Positions 1 through 12,299 of a stretch of 64,000 nucleotides of DNA are shown here, piece after piece. Source of the stretch: Cenococcum geophilum 1.58 (taxonomy: Eukaryota; Ascomycota; Dothideomycetes; Gloniales; Gloniaceae); contig KV748253.1 of assembly GCA_001692895.1 (NCBI GenBank), positions 489,434-553,433 on the forward strand, given 5' to 3'. Below the pieces are notes generated by a model. The model made no database searches. It had not been told where the DNA came from and worked only from the letters and a program-made list of their open reading frames with translations. Made by a program: the position numbers and the translations under genes. The stretch's first letter is position 1, and every line of letters begins with the position of its first letter.

Positions 1-1541
1 TATAAGTAGTTCCCGCTCTACCCCCTATAAAAGGACCCCCTCTTTAGCTATAAGGAGTACTAGAGGTTTACCATATAGGTAAAAAGCTCGCTAGCTAACA
101 TAGTTACGCTAAATAAGCTAATAATACGGAAATACTAGCCTACCTATAAGGCCGTAACTAAGCTAAAATATAAGGCCACAATCTCTAAGATAAAGGGGGT
201 TTAATTACACGTACAGACGATCTTAGAACGCCTTAGCGAAATAAAAAGGTTATTAGCATTATTCGCACCTATATAGATCTAGTAAGGGAAGATAAGTATC
301 TAGATAGGGCCTATAGAGTCCATATATCCACCTTTAGGCAAGCTTACGCCATCTACTATAACATCTACTATATCCGCGCCGCCTGCTTAGCTATTTATAA
401 TATCAGTACTACCTACTTAGCCGCCGTCTACAATATCCATACTACCTACTTAGCCACTATCTACAATATCTACACTATCTACTTAGCCGTCTATAATATC
501 CGCACTATCCGCTTAGCTATCTATAATATTTACACTACCTACTTAGCCATCTATAATATCCGCACTATTTACTTAGCCGTCTACTATATCCGCATCGCCC
601 CTACTAGCGCAGGCATAAACTAATACTTAACTATCTCTTCTATTTATTCTTAACCTATAGGCGCCACTAAGAAAATATAAAATGCTTTAAGGCGGTAATT
701 TAGTCTTCTAGCTCTAGACTAAGTAGACTTTAGGGCTAGTAGATAGGCCGTTAATTAAAGCTCTTAATTACTACTAAGGGGCACGCTAGCGGGTTAACGG
801 CGAGGCTATATTCTATAACCATTGCTATAAAATAATTAAGGATATAAGACGGCATATAGAAGACGGTATAGTAAGAGATAAAAGATAGGCTATTAACTAG
901 CTAGAACAGCTACAAGGTTAGCATTCTTTAGATTAGCTTTATAAGAATATCTAAATAATTATTTTACTATAGTAACTAAGACGCCTTAATATATAACTGT
1001 ACTACGGTAACTAAAACACCTCTATATATAATTGCACTATAGTAACTAAGACGCCTTAATATATAACTGCACTATAGTAACTAAAACGTCTTAATATAGG
1101 ACTATACTAGTAACCAAGACATCTTAATATAGGACTACACTGCAGTAACCGAGACGCCTTAATATATAACTAGACTATAGTAACCAAAACGTCTTAATAT
1201 AGGACTGCACTATATTAACCAAGACGCCTTAATATAAGACTATACTATAGTAACCAAGATGTCTTAATATAGGACTATACTATAGTAACTAAGACGCCTT
1301 AATATAGGAATAGAGCCCGTTTAGGTATTATAAATTTAGAGTAATATTACGCGACTGTCTAGAAGTACTAATCTAACATAAATTATATACCTTTTCGCCT
1401 AAAATCGCGTGCGAAAATACTCGGGGGCGGTCGCTACGCGACCTCATACGGGGTTCGGGCGCGTTATTAGCAGGGGTGGCCCTAACCTCGTATTAACCCA
1501 GGTTATAACCGCGCCAAATCAGCCCCCCCAATATATAATAG
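1..1541 (+). mobile_element. Crypton copy C, 3' part (cut by window start)
   Basis: This is the reverse complement of about 1714-3255 (copy A), with scattered transitions only. Reading on the plus strand it holds the repetitive linker (about 350-600), the GCR1_C-like DNA-binding domain (about 690-940), a roughly 35-bp minisatellite (about 950-1310) and a conserved 3' tail that ends in a C-run followed by ATATATAATAG. The recombinase part lies outside the window. The gene is dead. Its tail faces the tail of copy A across a 172-bp spacer. Confidence 0.82.
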
Positions 1542-1713
1542 TTATCTCATAAATCAGACCCCTGGGGAGAAATTGCGCCACGACGTAGCTAAGGGTTAGC
1601 GCTACGCTTGTAGACCTTACCCTAGTCCTATAAACTCCTAGACCAATTAGATTACACTAAGAAGAATTTCTCCCTAAGGGTCTAAGAGCTTATAGGCCCT
1701 CTTTGTATAAGAA
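1542..1713. other. Spacer between tail-to-tail Cryptons, with its own inverted arms
   Basis: About 172 bp separate the two Crypton 3' ends. Within the spacer, a segment near 1555-1578 (CAGACCCCTGGGGAGAAATT) is matched in inverse near 1663-1685 (AATTTCTCCCTAAGGGTCT), so the palindrome continues past the Crypton ends with gaps and leaves a central loop of about 80 bp. It may be an older small inverted-repeat element that served as target, or the unprocessed centre of an inverted duplication. No coding potential is seen. Confidence 0.6.
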
Positions 1714-1944
1714 CTATCACATATTAGGGGGGCTGATTTGGCGCAGTTACGACCTAGGTTAATACGAGGTTAGGGCTACCCCTACTAATAACGCGCCCGA
1801 ACCCCACACGAGGTCGCGCAGCAACCGCCCCTAAGTACTTTCGCACGCGATTTTAGGCGAAAAGGTACATAATTTATGTTAGATTGGTACTTCTAGATGG
1901 TTGCGTAATATTACTCTAAATTTATAACACCTAAATAGGCTCTA

Positions 1945-2290
1945 TTCCTACATTAAGGCGTCTTAGTTACTATAGTATAGTCCTATATTAAGACATCTTG
2001 GTTACTATAGTATAGTCTTATATTAAGGCGTCTCGGTTAATACAGTACAGTCCTATATTAAGACGTTTTAGTTACTATAATCCAGTTATATATTAAGGCG
2101 TCTTAGTTACTGCAGTGCAGTCCTATATTAAGACGTCTTGGTTACTAATATAGTCCTATATTAAGACGTCTTAGTTACTATAGTACAGTTATATATTAAG
2201 GCGTCTCGGTTATTATAGTGCAATTATATATAGAGGCGTCTTAGTTACCGTAGTATAGTTATATATTAAGGCGTCTTAGTTACTATAGTA
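1945..2290. repeat. 35-bp minisatellite in Crypton 3' region, copy A
   Basis: About ten units of roughly 35 bp, each with a TTAAGRCGTCTTRGTTACTA-like core, fill the region 3' of the GCR1_C domain. Matching arrays sit in copy C (about 950-1310, inverted) and copy B (about 5585-5646 continuing at 12015-12300, where the Copia element landed). The array is therefore an integral part of the transposon and not a host satellite. Confidence 0.8.
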
Positions 2291-4990
2291 AAATAACTAT
2301 TTAGATATTCTTATAAAGCTAATCTAAAGAACGCTAACCTTATAGCTATTCTAGCTAGTTAATAGCCTATCTCTTATCTCTTACTATACCATCTTTTATA
2401 CGCCGTCTTATATCCTTAATTATCTTATAGTAATAGCTATAGAATATAGCCTCGCCGTTAACCCGCTAGCGTGCCCCTTAGCAGTAATTAAGAGCTTTAA
2501 TTAACGGCCTATCTACTAGCCCTAAAGTCTACTTAGTCTAGAGCTAGAAGACTAAATTACCGCCTTAAAGCATTTTATATTTCCTTAGTAGCGCCTATAA
2601 ATTAAGAATAAATAGAAGAGATAGTTAAGTATTAGCTTATGCCTATACTAGTAGGGGCAATACGGATATAGTAGACGGCTAAATAGGTGGTGCGGATATT
2701 ATAGATGGCTAAGCAGGTGGTGTGGATATTATAGATAGCTAAGCGGATAGTGCGGATATTATAGACGGCTAAGTAGATAGTGTGGATATTATAGATAGCG
2801 GCTAAGTAGGTAGTATAGATATTGTAAATAGCGGCTAAGTAGGTAGTACTAATATTATAAACAGCTAAGCAGGCGGCGCGGATATAGTAAATGTTATAGT
2901 AGACGGCGTGGGCTTGCCTAAAGGTAGATATATAAACTCTATAGGCCCTATCTAGATACCCGTCTTCCCTTACTAGATTTATATAGGTGCGAATAATACT
3001 AATAACCTTTCTATTTCGCTAAGGCGTTCTAAGATCGTCTATACGCGTAATTAAACCCCCTTTATCTTAGAGATCGCGGCCTTATATCTTAGCTTAGCTA
3101 CGGCCTTATAGGTAGGCTAGTATTTCTATATTATTAGCTTATTTAGTGTAACTACGTTAGCTAGCGAGCTTTCTACCTATATAGCAAACCTCTAGTACTC
3201 CTTATAGCTAAAGAGGGGGTCCTTTTATAGGGGGTAGAGCGGGAACTACTTATATAGGATTACTAAGTCCTATAATAGGATTACCCTAAGCGTATAGAGA
3301 AGGCGTAGAAATCCTAAGCCTATAAGGTTAAGCTATATAACCTTATTATCGGCCCTACCTAGGTAGTAGGCCTCTATATATTTTAGCTAGACGTTAGTCT
3401 TAGGCCATATCTTTAAATAGAGGGCCTCCTCTAGCACCTCCCGTGCGTAGAGAAGAAAGTAGCCCTTTCCTTCCTTTAGGAAGCTGGTAATTAACCGTAT
3501 AAACATATAGGGTAGATAGCTAAGGTAGGCTCCCGTTATCACGTCTATATTTTAGCATCTAGCCTATCTAATTTAGGTCTCCTTAACGCCGCTAAGCTTA
3601 GTATGCTAGACGCTCTGCTTATAGGCGCTATAGGTCTTCTCCTTTAAGTAAATTCCTACCCCCTAGAATATCTTTTTATTCTATTTAAACTGCGTATAAT
3701 AGCTTAACGGCTATTATAGTACTTTAATACTGCTAGGGAAGATATATAGGTTATAGTAGTCTTCTGGCTACTAAAAGAATGGAAAGCTTTTAGCGCCGTC
3801 TTTACCCCAGTAGTTAAAGAAGTAAAAGGCTATTATAGAGAGGGGGTAGAGGATAGGGTTAGCGTTCCGTATATAGCCTATATACTTAACCTTACTATGC
3901 TAATTTTGCTTCCCTTATATTATTAATATAATTATATATAGCGCTAACTTGTCTAGTTTAGGCCCTTTATTCTCTAGTTTAATAAGGATAAAATTAGTAA
4001 GCTAAATATCTCGTCTACTTTTACTATAGGTAATAGTAGTATAGCCTAAGGAATGGGTTAGAAAATGGCAGCTATATAGACTGGGTAGGGTATATATAAA
4101 CCTAATAAATACTTAGCTATAGTTTAAAGGTAAGACTTAACTAAACCTAGTATCTTAGAGCCCGTCTCTTAGCACTAAGTAATTGCCTTTTTAAGCCCTT
4201 TAATATTATAGCCGCTAGTAATTATAAATAGGCCTTAATTAATAAAGTTAACGCGTTAAATCCGGTTCTTATTATAGCGGACACTATCTAGTATTACTAA
4301 GAGCTTCGCCCCCTGTAGCGGCTATATAGTTTTACCTTTTAACTACTATACGTAAAGCTTAGTAATAGCGGAGATATAGCTATTTATAACTAAGTATTGG
4401 ACTATCTTATTAAATAGGGCGTTTAGGGCCTCCTCGTCCCATATCTCCCCTTTCTCCTTTATAGCTTTTTCCCCTATACCTACGGCTGCCCCTATAGCTA
4501 CCCCTACAGCTACCCCTATAGCTACCTTTTCCCCTAGCTGCCCTACCCGCTTAACTGTTTTCTGCCTCTTTTTTGCCCGCTTGCTATCTTTCTATATCTC
4601 TTTTTATTTTAACTTCCGTTTTTAATAACTAGTAGCCCATAATTTTTGGTTAATAACTTACTACTTTAAAAATAGGTAAAGCTTATCTTTTATTACCTAG
4701 GCGCCGTCCGTATTACCTTTTAGTCTTACGTATTAGTCTTCCTACTTTTTCTACTTTAGCTTATACGCCCTTATAGTATTCTTTAAGCGCTAGGCCTTAT
4801 AAATATTATATAGCCGTAATGTCTAGGCCTTAAATTTGTTCTAGAGGCTATAGGAGGAAGGGGAGGAGGAGGCTAGGGGGGCTTCCTTTAACTATAAAGT
4901 AGACTATAGGGTAAGAAGATTTTTAAAAGACTTTATCTCTATAAGAGGTTAGGGGGAAGATGTGTAAATATAGCGCGGGTATAGGTAAAT
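2290..4990 (-). pseudogene. Crypton tyrosine recombinase with GCR1_C domain (dead), copy A
   Basis: Conceptual translation of the minus strand, broken by many stops, still shows two known domains. About 4450-3260 resembles the tyrosine-recombinase-like domain of the CBF3/Ndc10 family: a stretch reading IRQARC-NIDVITGAYLSYLP, and later GFLRLLYTLRVILL. About 2620-2290 resembles the GCR1_C DNA-binding domain, with RRRIKDGIVRDKR and RSLDQLYKNI near its end. Recombinase plus GCR1_C is the known layout of fungal Cryptons. No frame longer than 60 codons remains, so this copy makes no product. The family call rests on remembered family sequence, not on a search. Confidence 0.75.
2655..2890 (-). repeat. 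Tandem coding repeat in Crypton linker, copy A
   Basis: About seven units of roughly 30-36 bp built on GGCTAAGTAGGTGGTGCGGATATTATAGAT lie between the recombinase and GCR1_C parts of the dead gene. On the minus strand they would encode a repeated Ser/Ile/Pro-type linker. The same array is present in copy C (about 360-600, inverted) and copy B (about 12670-12900), with small differences in unit count and length. Confidence 0.7.
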
Positions 4991-5646
4991 AAAGCCACCA
5001 AACGCGTAAATATTAATAGAGGAGGAGAAGAAGAGAGCTCTATATTATAGAATTAGAATTATAGTAGGCCGTTCTATATAAAACTAAAAGCCCCGCGTAA
5101 GCTAGGAGCTAGCGCGGGTATAAGAATAGAAAGAGGGTTAAAAAATGGATTGTTAAGGCGATAATGAGGTTAAAGGCGCGCGATAAGGTCCTTTATACTA
5201 ACCTAGTACTAACCTAGGCCTTAAAAATGTGTCTAAAAAGTAGGGGCCACTACTAAAAGGGGGGGGTAATATTTAGACGATATGTCGCGGACCTTAGGGG
5301 GTTATGCGTAACCTAAGGTTATGCTAAGCCTAACCCTAACCTCTAATACCTATTATATATCGGGGGGGCTAATTTAGCGCGGTTATAACCCGGGTTAATA
5401 TAAGGTTAGGGCTACCCCTACTAATAACGCGCCTAAACCCTATATAAGGTCGCGTAGTAACTGCCCCCAAGTACTTTCGCACGCGATTTTGGGCGAAAAG
5501 GTATATAATTTATATTAGATTAGTACTTCTAGACGGTCGCGTAATATTACTCTAAATTTATAATACTTAAACGGGCTCTATTCCTATATTAAGGCGTCTT
5601 AGTTGCTATAGTATAGTCCTATATTAAAATATCTTAGTTACTATAG

Positions 5647-5894
5647 TTATATAATTACAGCACCTATTATACTAAACGCGTGCTTACGCGTTTACGCGTT
5701 TAGTGCACCAACCACTTACTTACGTGTTTGGTGCACTTATAAAGTACTAACTAATTAGGGGGAAGGTGCATTAGTATATAGACTACGTAGTCTGCTTTAT
5801 ATAATTAATAGTTACTATCTAAATAAGTATATAATACTATATGTATTTCGTACCTATAGATATAACTTACTCGTACTATTAAGTTAGTATAAAT
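5647..5894 (+). repeat. 5' LTR of the Copia element
   Basis: This 248-bp repeat matches 11767-12014. By eye the two LTRs differ at about 28 sites, essentially all C/T or G/A transitions, so RIP rather than slow drift explains the divergence and it should not be read as a clock. The LTR contains a short inner palindrome, GTGCACCAA paired with TTGGTGCAC. Confidence 0.88.
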
Positions 5895-8800
5895 ACTAAT
5901 TAGTGAGCGCGTATAGATTAGTAATTACTTAATACCTCCCCCTAAGTAATACTTGATAGTAACTACCTATTTAGACTTTTAGTATAACCTACTAAAAGGT
6001 TAGAAGTTAGGGATTACGGACTTATCTCTAACTCTGTATACTTATTTAAGTCTTAGTATAGTTTACTAGAAGTATAATAGATGCGAATATAGACCTGTAC
6101 GGAACCCCCTACCCTTAAACCTTAAACCCCTATCCCTATTATACCCTCTTTTAATACCTCCGACGTCTTTTTAGACCCCTTATAGAGACCTTTTACCCCT
6201 TTACGAACTACTATAGACCTGTTAAGACCCCTTATGGATACTCTTACCCTTCTACGAACTGCTATAGATATTAACCGCCTTTACGGACCACTATAAGACC
6301 TCTTCTACCTACTGTGTACTACACTATACTATATAGTATAGCAGACCTAAGGAAGCAAGTCAATGAAGGCTAGGAAAAGTAGAGGTAGGGAGCCGACCTT
6401 ATGTCTATACCTGATGTTAATAACTATATTAAATTTAAAGTTCTTAAATATAAATATTTTAAGCTTATAAACGTCGACCTATGGGAGTAATACTAGGAAG
6501 ACTTTACGGACTTTATGGAAGCTATCTTTAAAGCATATAACCCTACTACTATCTGTAACCTATAGACCCTCTTATATAACTAAGGTGTATAGGTTAAAAG
6601 GAATAAATGAGTTACTGTTGTATAGTCCTTATACAACATAATATATAAGAAGGACTAAATGGAATAGACTAAAGAGGAAATCCTAGACTAGTTTTAAGAA
6701 ACTAAGGAACTCTTTATTTCTTCTAAACTTAATATAATTGCTAGCCTTATACCTAACCTACTTAACTAAATTTGTCCTATAAACCTAAGCAGTTTTAGAA
6801 TTAATTTTATGGGCTAAAGCATACCTAGTACTTAAGTTATAGACTATAATACCCCCGTAAACTAAAATACGGACTAAATTACCCCTATTATTTAAGTTAT
6901 AGATCTATAAGCTATATATCTGTAAACTATAAATCCATAAGTTATAGATCCGCAACCTATCTAACTAAAGACCTATGGTAAGAAGCTAGCTAACCTAGCT
7001 AAGCTCTATACCGATAAATCTAAGTATAGCGGCGAAAATAATAACTTTAACTTTAAACTAACTATCTTTACGGACCTCTGCTAGAAGGCTGATATTCCTA
7101 AACAAGAGTTTAGCTAAGCCTACTCTACTATACTGCGCGGCCTAGTACTCGACCACTACTACACTAACCTTAAGAGTAACCCCCTTAGTGTTCCTTTTAA
7201 TAAGCTATATAAAGCTATATATAACTACTTTAAAGGATTAAAATATAAGCGTAATATCCTTACCTAATGGAATGCGACTAAGCTACGGACCGTAATGGAT
7301 AAGAATACTAAAAAATCGACTATAGAGTGCCTGTAAATCCTTATTAAAGACCTCCGCCACCTATAATATAGTTTTAATATTAAGCTTTAAACAAACGACT
7401 TCCTATATAATAAACTTATTACGGCCTACTAGAAAGTAGAGCCCTGTAAGTACGCCTATTATAAGCCTATAGATACCTTAGCTGGCCTTATTAATAATTT
7501 ACGTTCCTCTATTATAACGTACAAAGTCTTAAACCTACTAGGTAGCACTTAAGCCTTTATTACGGATATTTAATATCCGCAAATAGACTTAGACGTCTAC
7601 TTTATGGACCGCCGCTACCGCTAGCAGCACCTATACCGACTAAGTCCTACCTGTAACCCCTATAGTAACCCCTGTACGAAAACATACCTCTATAGATAAA
7701 CTAGCTAGAAGTGCTTCGTGTGCGGTAAGGAAGGATATTAGTTTATAAGGTATACCTAGGAAGAACGTAATAAGTCTAGGAAGAGACTTAATAGCCGTAT
7801 TAACCAGTTTATTTTAGAATANGAANGAAAGGAAGTANANGAGCCCCCTAANNAGTTAATAGAAGCCCTTATAATTGACTTTAACTTAGACGCTTAGGAA
7901 TAAGAGACCTTAGAAACATTTCTAACCACTTTTAGACCTTTTATGGACAGCTAAGCCTTTAATATTATAACTGTATTAGCCAACCGTTCCTTTATACACT
8001 TAGTTATACCTAAAAACTATTCTATAAGCACCCCCGTTACGGACGTTATAGATTATAAGTAGGACCTATTTATATATATTACTATAGAACGCTATACCCC
8101 TAAAGAATTCTACGGTGTTATAATTGATATAGGCGCCTTTAAGAAGTCTACTATAGGCTATAGATAATACTTCGCATATAGGACCACCGTAAATGATAAT
8201 ACGGACATTAATATTACGTAAACTGGGGCCGTAAATGTCTAATTCGGCATTAGCTTAACTGCATTAATTAGATTAGTTATAGTTAAGACCCTAATTAGCC
8301 TAGTTAACTTCTATATAGTAAAAGTAGACACCCCTTTTTTACTTTGCTTTGCGGATATAGATAGGTTATAGGTTTACTATAATAATATTACGGACACCTT
8401 AATCGGCCCCATAACTGCCCTAGGAAGTAAGTATATTACCCTACTAATTATATAACGATTTGGACACCCGTTCCTTATATAGGGAGAGACTTTACGGACC
8501 TATATTTAGGAATCTTTTAACTATAACCTATGCTATCTTACTAGTACGGAGATCCACTATCTATACCACCGTTTTAGCTACCTATTAGTTAAAAAGCTAT
8601 ATAGAGTCCTTAAACGCTTTGGACATGACAATATTAATAAGAAGGCAGTTAATTACCTAACTAAATACTGCTCCTTTTACTAGAAATATAGACGTTCCCT
8701 AGGCCAATTTAAGTTTACCCTTTATAAGGACCTTAACTTTAACTACTTAGTATATGTAGACATTATGTATATTAATAGCAGCCTAGTATTATATATAATT

Positions 8801-11766
8801 AACGAGGTAACCTGCTATTAAGCCGCCCGTTAGTTGCAAAATATATTTATAAAGTATACTTGGGATATTTTACGGACCTGCTAGATTAACACGTATATTG
8901 GACCTCCTAAGTATATTACCTATAACGCTAGTAGGAACTTCATTAGTAAGGAATTCTAGTAGTATGCTATAGCTATAGCTATATTAATAAAAGCTGTTCT
9001 AGTNAAGGCGTATTAGTCTATTAGGCTTATTAAGCGAGCTTACCTAGCTCTATAGAGAGCTTATTAGATTATTATAGATAAGTATAAGGATATCTAAAAG
9101 GAACTAGCTTTACAGATAGCTGTAAAAGCCGTTAATAATACTGCTGGCCCTAACAGACTAGTACCTACCCTTTTAGTTTACGGAGCCTACCTAAGGATAA
9201 GCAACCTAGGCCTCCCTACCCCGTTTATTACGGAACGAGCAGCTATAATATAGAAGGTAATGGCCAAAATAGTCAAATTATGGGCTAAATAAACTATTAA
9301 TAACGCCCTATATTACCGTAACGGACCTAATATAACCTTAGTATATAACCTCCCGCTTAACTCTAAAGTCCTTATATAGCGTAAAAGCGGCAGTTAGAAT
9401 AGACCTTACTATCTACTAGCCGTAGAAAACGAGACGTGCTGCGTACAGCTTCCTAGCGGGCTAACTAGCTTTAGAAGCACGTCTATAAAACCCTACTTTT
9501 GGCCTAAAAATACCTATAACGTTAAGCTAAATAAACTAGAAGCAACCGCCGAATTAGACGAACCAGAAATAACTGCCGAATTAGATAAACTAGAGGCACC
9601 CTTGCCTACCCTAGAGGTCCCCTAGAAACCTACTAAACCTACTAAACCTGCCGTAAAGCGTGGCCGAGGACGCCCCTATAAGAATCCTGTAATAGAGAAC
9701 TACCTAACCTCCATAGGCATATCCGCAAAGCAATCTCCGCCTACGGATATATTAGTTCTAGTATAGGAAACCCCTTTTACGGACTTATGGCGTAAAGAGA
9801 TTAATAAACTACTTAAAAAGGGTATCTTTGCGATTATAATGGAGAGAAACGTTCCGTAAGGTGTCCGTATATTTAACTTATGCTTTATTAACAAGATTAA
9901 GCACCCTAGTACTAATAAAGCCTTTAAGAAATTAAGGCTTGTTATATAAGCTTATAATAACTAGGGAAAGGACTTAGTCTTTACACAATCACCTATAATT
10001 TAACGGGTTAGTTAATGGATTATACTCACACTTACGCCTAGACTATAGTAAACTAAATTCATAGCCCTTTACTTATGGGATATTTTATAAGCCTATATAT
10101 AGTCTAATATCTACCTAAGTAGGGATATTTTTATACAACCACCCTATAAGCTTAACCTATAACTAGGAATAATTTTATAGGTTATAAAACCTCTTTATGG
10201 AGTACTAGAAGCCGGAAACTATTGGTTTAAGATATACTACTAGCACTATATTAGTAAACTTAAAATAAAATAGTTAACCTATAACCCCTGCCTCCTATAC
10301 AGCCCATTAAACGGCTTTAGTATTATTAGACTCTAAATAGATAATACCCTCTTCTTAGTAGACCGGACATTTGTGGACGCTAAAGAGACTAAACTATAAG
10401 AAGCTAAGTTTCTGGTAAAGCCGTAAGAGTAGTTAACTAAGTAAACTCTAATTAAGTTTAATAAAGGCTTAATTATATAAAAGGGTAACTTAATCTAGCT
10501 AACCTAGGAACGCTAAGCTTAAAACCTAAAGCTTATTATAGTAAAGCCTATAGACCTTACTAGTTCCCGCGGAAAGACCTATAAAACTATAAATATAAAA
10601 GACTAATACGCTATATAGCGTGTAAGAGGCGCCTATATTGCTATAGTCTGCTAACCCAAATCTGCCTATAACTTGTCCTTTGCGGCCCAGGTAGTAGATC
10701 TATAAGAAGAAAATATTAAGCAGCTTAATAAGCGCATTTAGTGGCAAATTAATAATATAGTAAGGGGACTTACTTTTATACCACTAGACCTAAGTTCCCT
10801 TAGCTTACTAGCATTTATAGATACCTCCTTTACTAATAATAAAGACCTATTATTATAAATCGGCTTTATAATTATACTTACGGACTATAATTAGGACGCA
10901 AATATACTATACTAGTCTTTAATTAAGTGTAAATAAGTAACCCGTAGTGTACTAGCTTCTAAACTATATATACTAGCTTATAGATTTAATATAGCAGCNN
11001 NAATTAAATTAANNGTCTAGAAGATTCTATAACTGGAGTAGTTACCCCTAGTTTTATACACTAATTTAAAGTCCCTTTATAACTACCTAGTTAAACTAGG
11101 TACAATATAAAAGAAAAGGCTTATAGTTGACCTAATATACTTATATTAGGCCTATAAATAATATAAGATTACAGAGGTTAAATAGATCAGCAGCGGAGAT
11201 AACCTAGTAAACGCCATAACTAAGGCAAAGCTATGTTAAGCCCTTAAAACCCTAATTAACACGAATAAGCTTAACCTAAAAGTTATAGAATAGGTAGAAC
11301 GGGATTAACGGAGTACCTATAGTACGCCTACGGCCCGTTAGAAGGCCGTACGGCTTATTATATAGCCTATTCTACGGACCGTAAGCTATTAGGTGGAAAA
11401 ACGGTAGAAAGCTATAATAGAACTTAGTAGACTTACATAACCTACCAAATTCTACTATATTCTGCCACAGTAGTTAAATTAACCAATTACGATTTTCTAT
11501 ACCGGGCATGGAAAATCGCCATTAGCTCGCTTAGTACTAGTGCCTTGGCGGCCCTTAAAATCTAACTTACTGCCCGTTAAAAGGCCGTACGGTTTATTTT
11601 ACGGACCGTAAGTAGGACTTATAGCTAGCTTAAGGTACCGTTTAAAAGGCAGCCTAAATGGCACCTTAGGGGAGATTTTTTATATATTTTCCTTTATATT
11701 CTATAGTTTTATTAAAGCAATTACAGAGGCTGTATACCGGTGGTTTTATTTTTTAAGTACTACTAG

Positions 11767-12014
11767 TATATAATTATAGCACCTATTATACCAAACGCGT
11801 GCTTATGCGTTTACGCGTTTAGTATACTAACCACTTATTTACGCGTCTAGTGCACTTATAAAGCACTAACTAATTAAAGGGGAGGTGTATTAGTATATAG
11901 ACTACGTAGTCTGCTTTATATAATTAATAGTTACCATCTAAATAAGTATACGATACTACATATATTTTGTGCCCGTGGATATAACTTACTTATACTATTA
12001 AGTTAGTACAAACA
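11767..12014 (+). repeat. 3' LTR of the Copia element
   Basis: This 248-bp repeat is the partner of 5647-5894. It ends in CA just before the second ATAG of the target duplication, after which the interrupted Crypton minisatellite resumes in register. Confidence 0.88.
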
Positions 12015-12299
12015 ATAGTATAGTCTTATATTAAGGCGTCTTAGTTAATGCAGTATAGTCCTATATTAAGACGTTTTAGTTACTATAGTCTAGTTATATA
12101 TTAAGGCGTCTTAGTTACTGCAATATAGTCCTATATTAAGATATCTCGGTTACTAATATAGTCCTATATTAAGACGTCTTAGTTACTATAGTATAGTTAT
12201 ATATTAAGGCGTCTTAGTTACTATAGTATAATTATATATAGAGGTGTCTTAGTTACCGTAGTATAGTTATATATTAAGGCGTCTTAGTTACTATAGTAA

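Larger units (their letters stand above)
1714..5350 (-). mobile_element. Crypton (tyrosine-recombinase DNA transposon) copy A
   Basis: This is a full-length copy of about 3.64 kb. Its limits were set by comparing three copies. The 5' end (on the minus strand) begins with an AGGTAT-like motif shared with copy B at 15357. The 3' end, shared by all three copies, is a C-run followed by ATAT-T-ATAG. There are no terminal inverted repeats and no clear target-site duplication, as expected for Cryptons, which integrate by tyrosine recombination. Gene order on the minus strand is leader (about 5350-5000), recombinase/Ndc10-like domain, repetitive linker, GCR1_C-like domain, then the 3' minisatellite. 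Confidence 0.82.
5647..12014 (+). mobile_element. Ty1/Copia LTR retrotransposon (broken fossil)
   Basis: Two 248-bp LTRs bound a 5.87 kb interior. The parts are in Copia order on the plus strand: gag-like region about 6400-7700 ending in a zinc-knuckle remnant near 7715, integrase region about 8450-9150, reverse transcriptase about 9750-10450, and RNase H about 10790-11280. Integrase ahead of reverse transcriptase marks Copia rather than Gypsy. The element is broken by dozens of changes and has no usable frame. It lies inside the 3' minisatellite of Crypton copy B and is therefore younger than that insertion. An ATAG target duplication flanks it (5643-5646 and 12015-12018). A few N bases lie inside. 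Confidence 0.88.
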
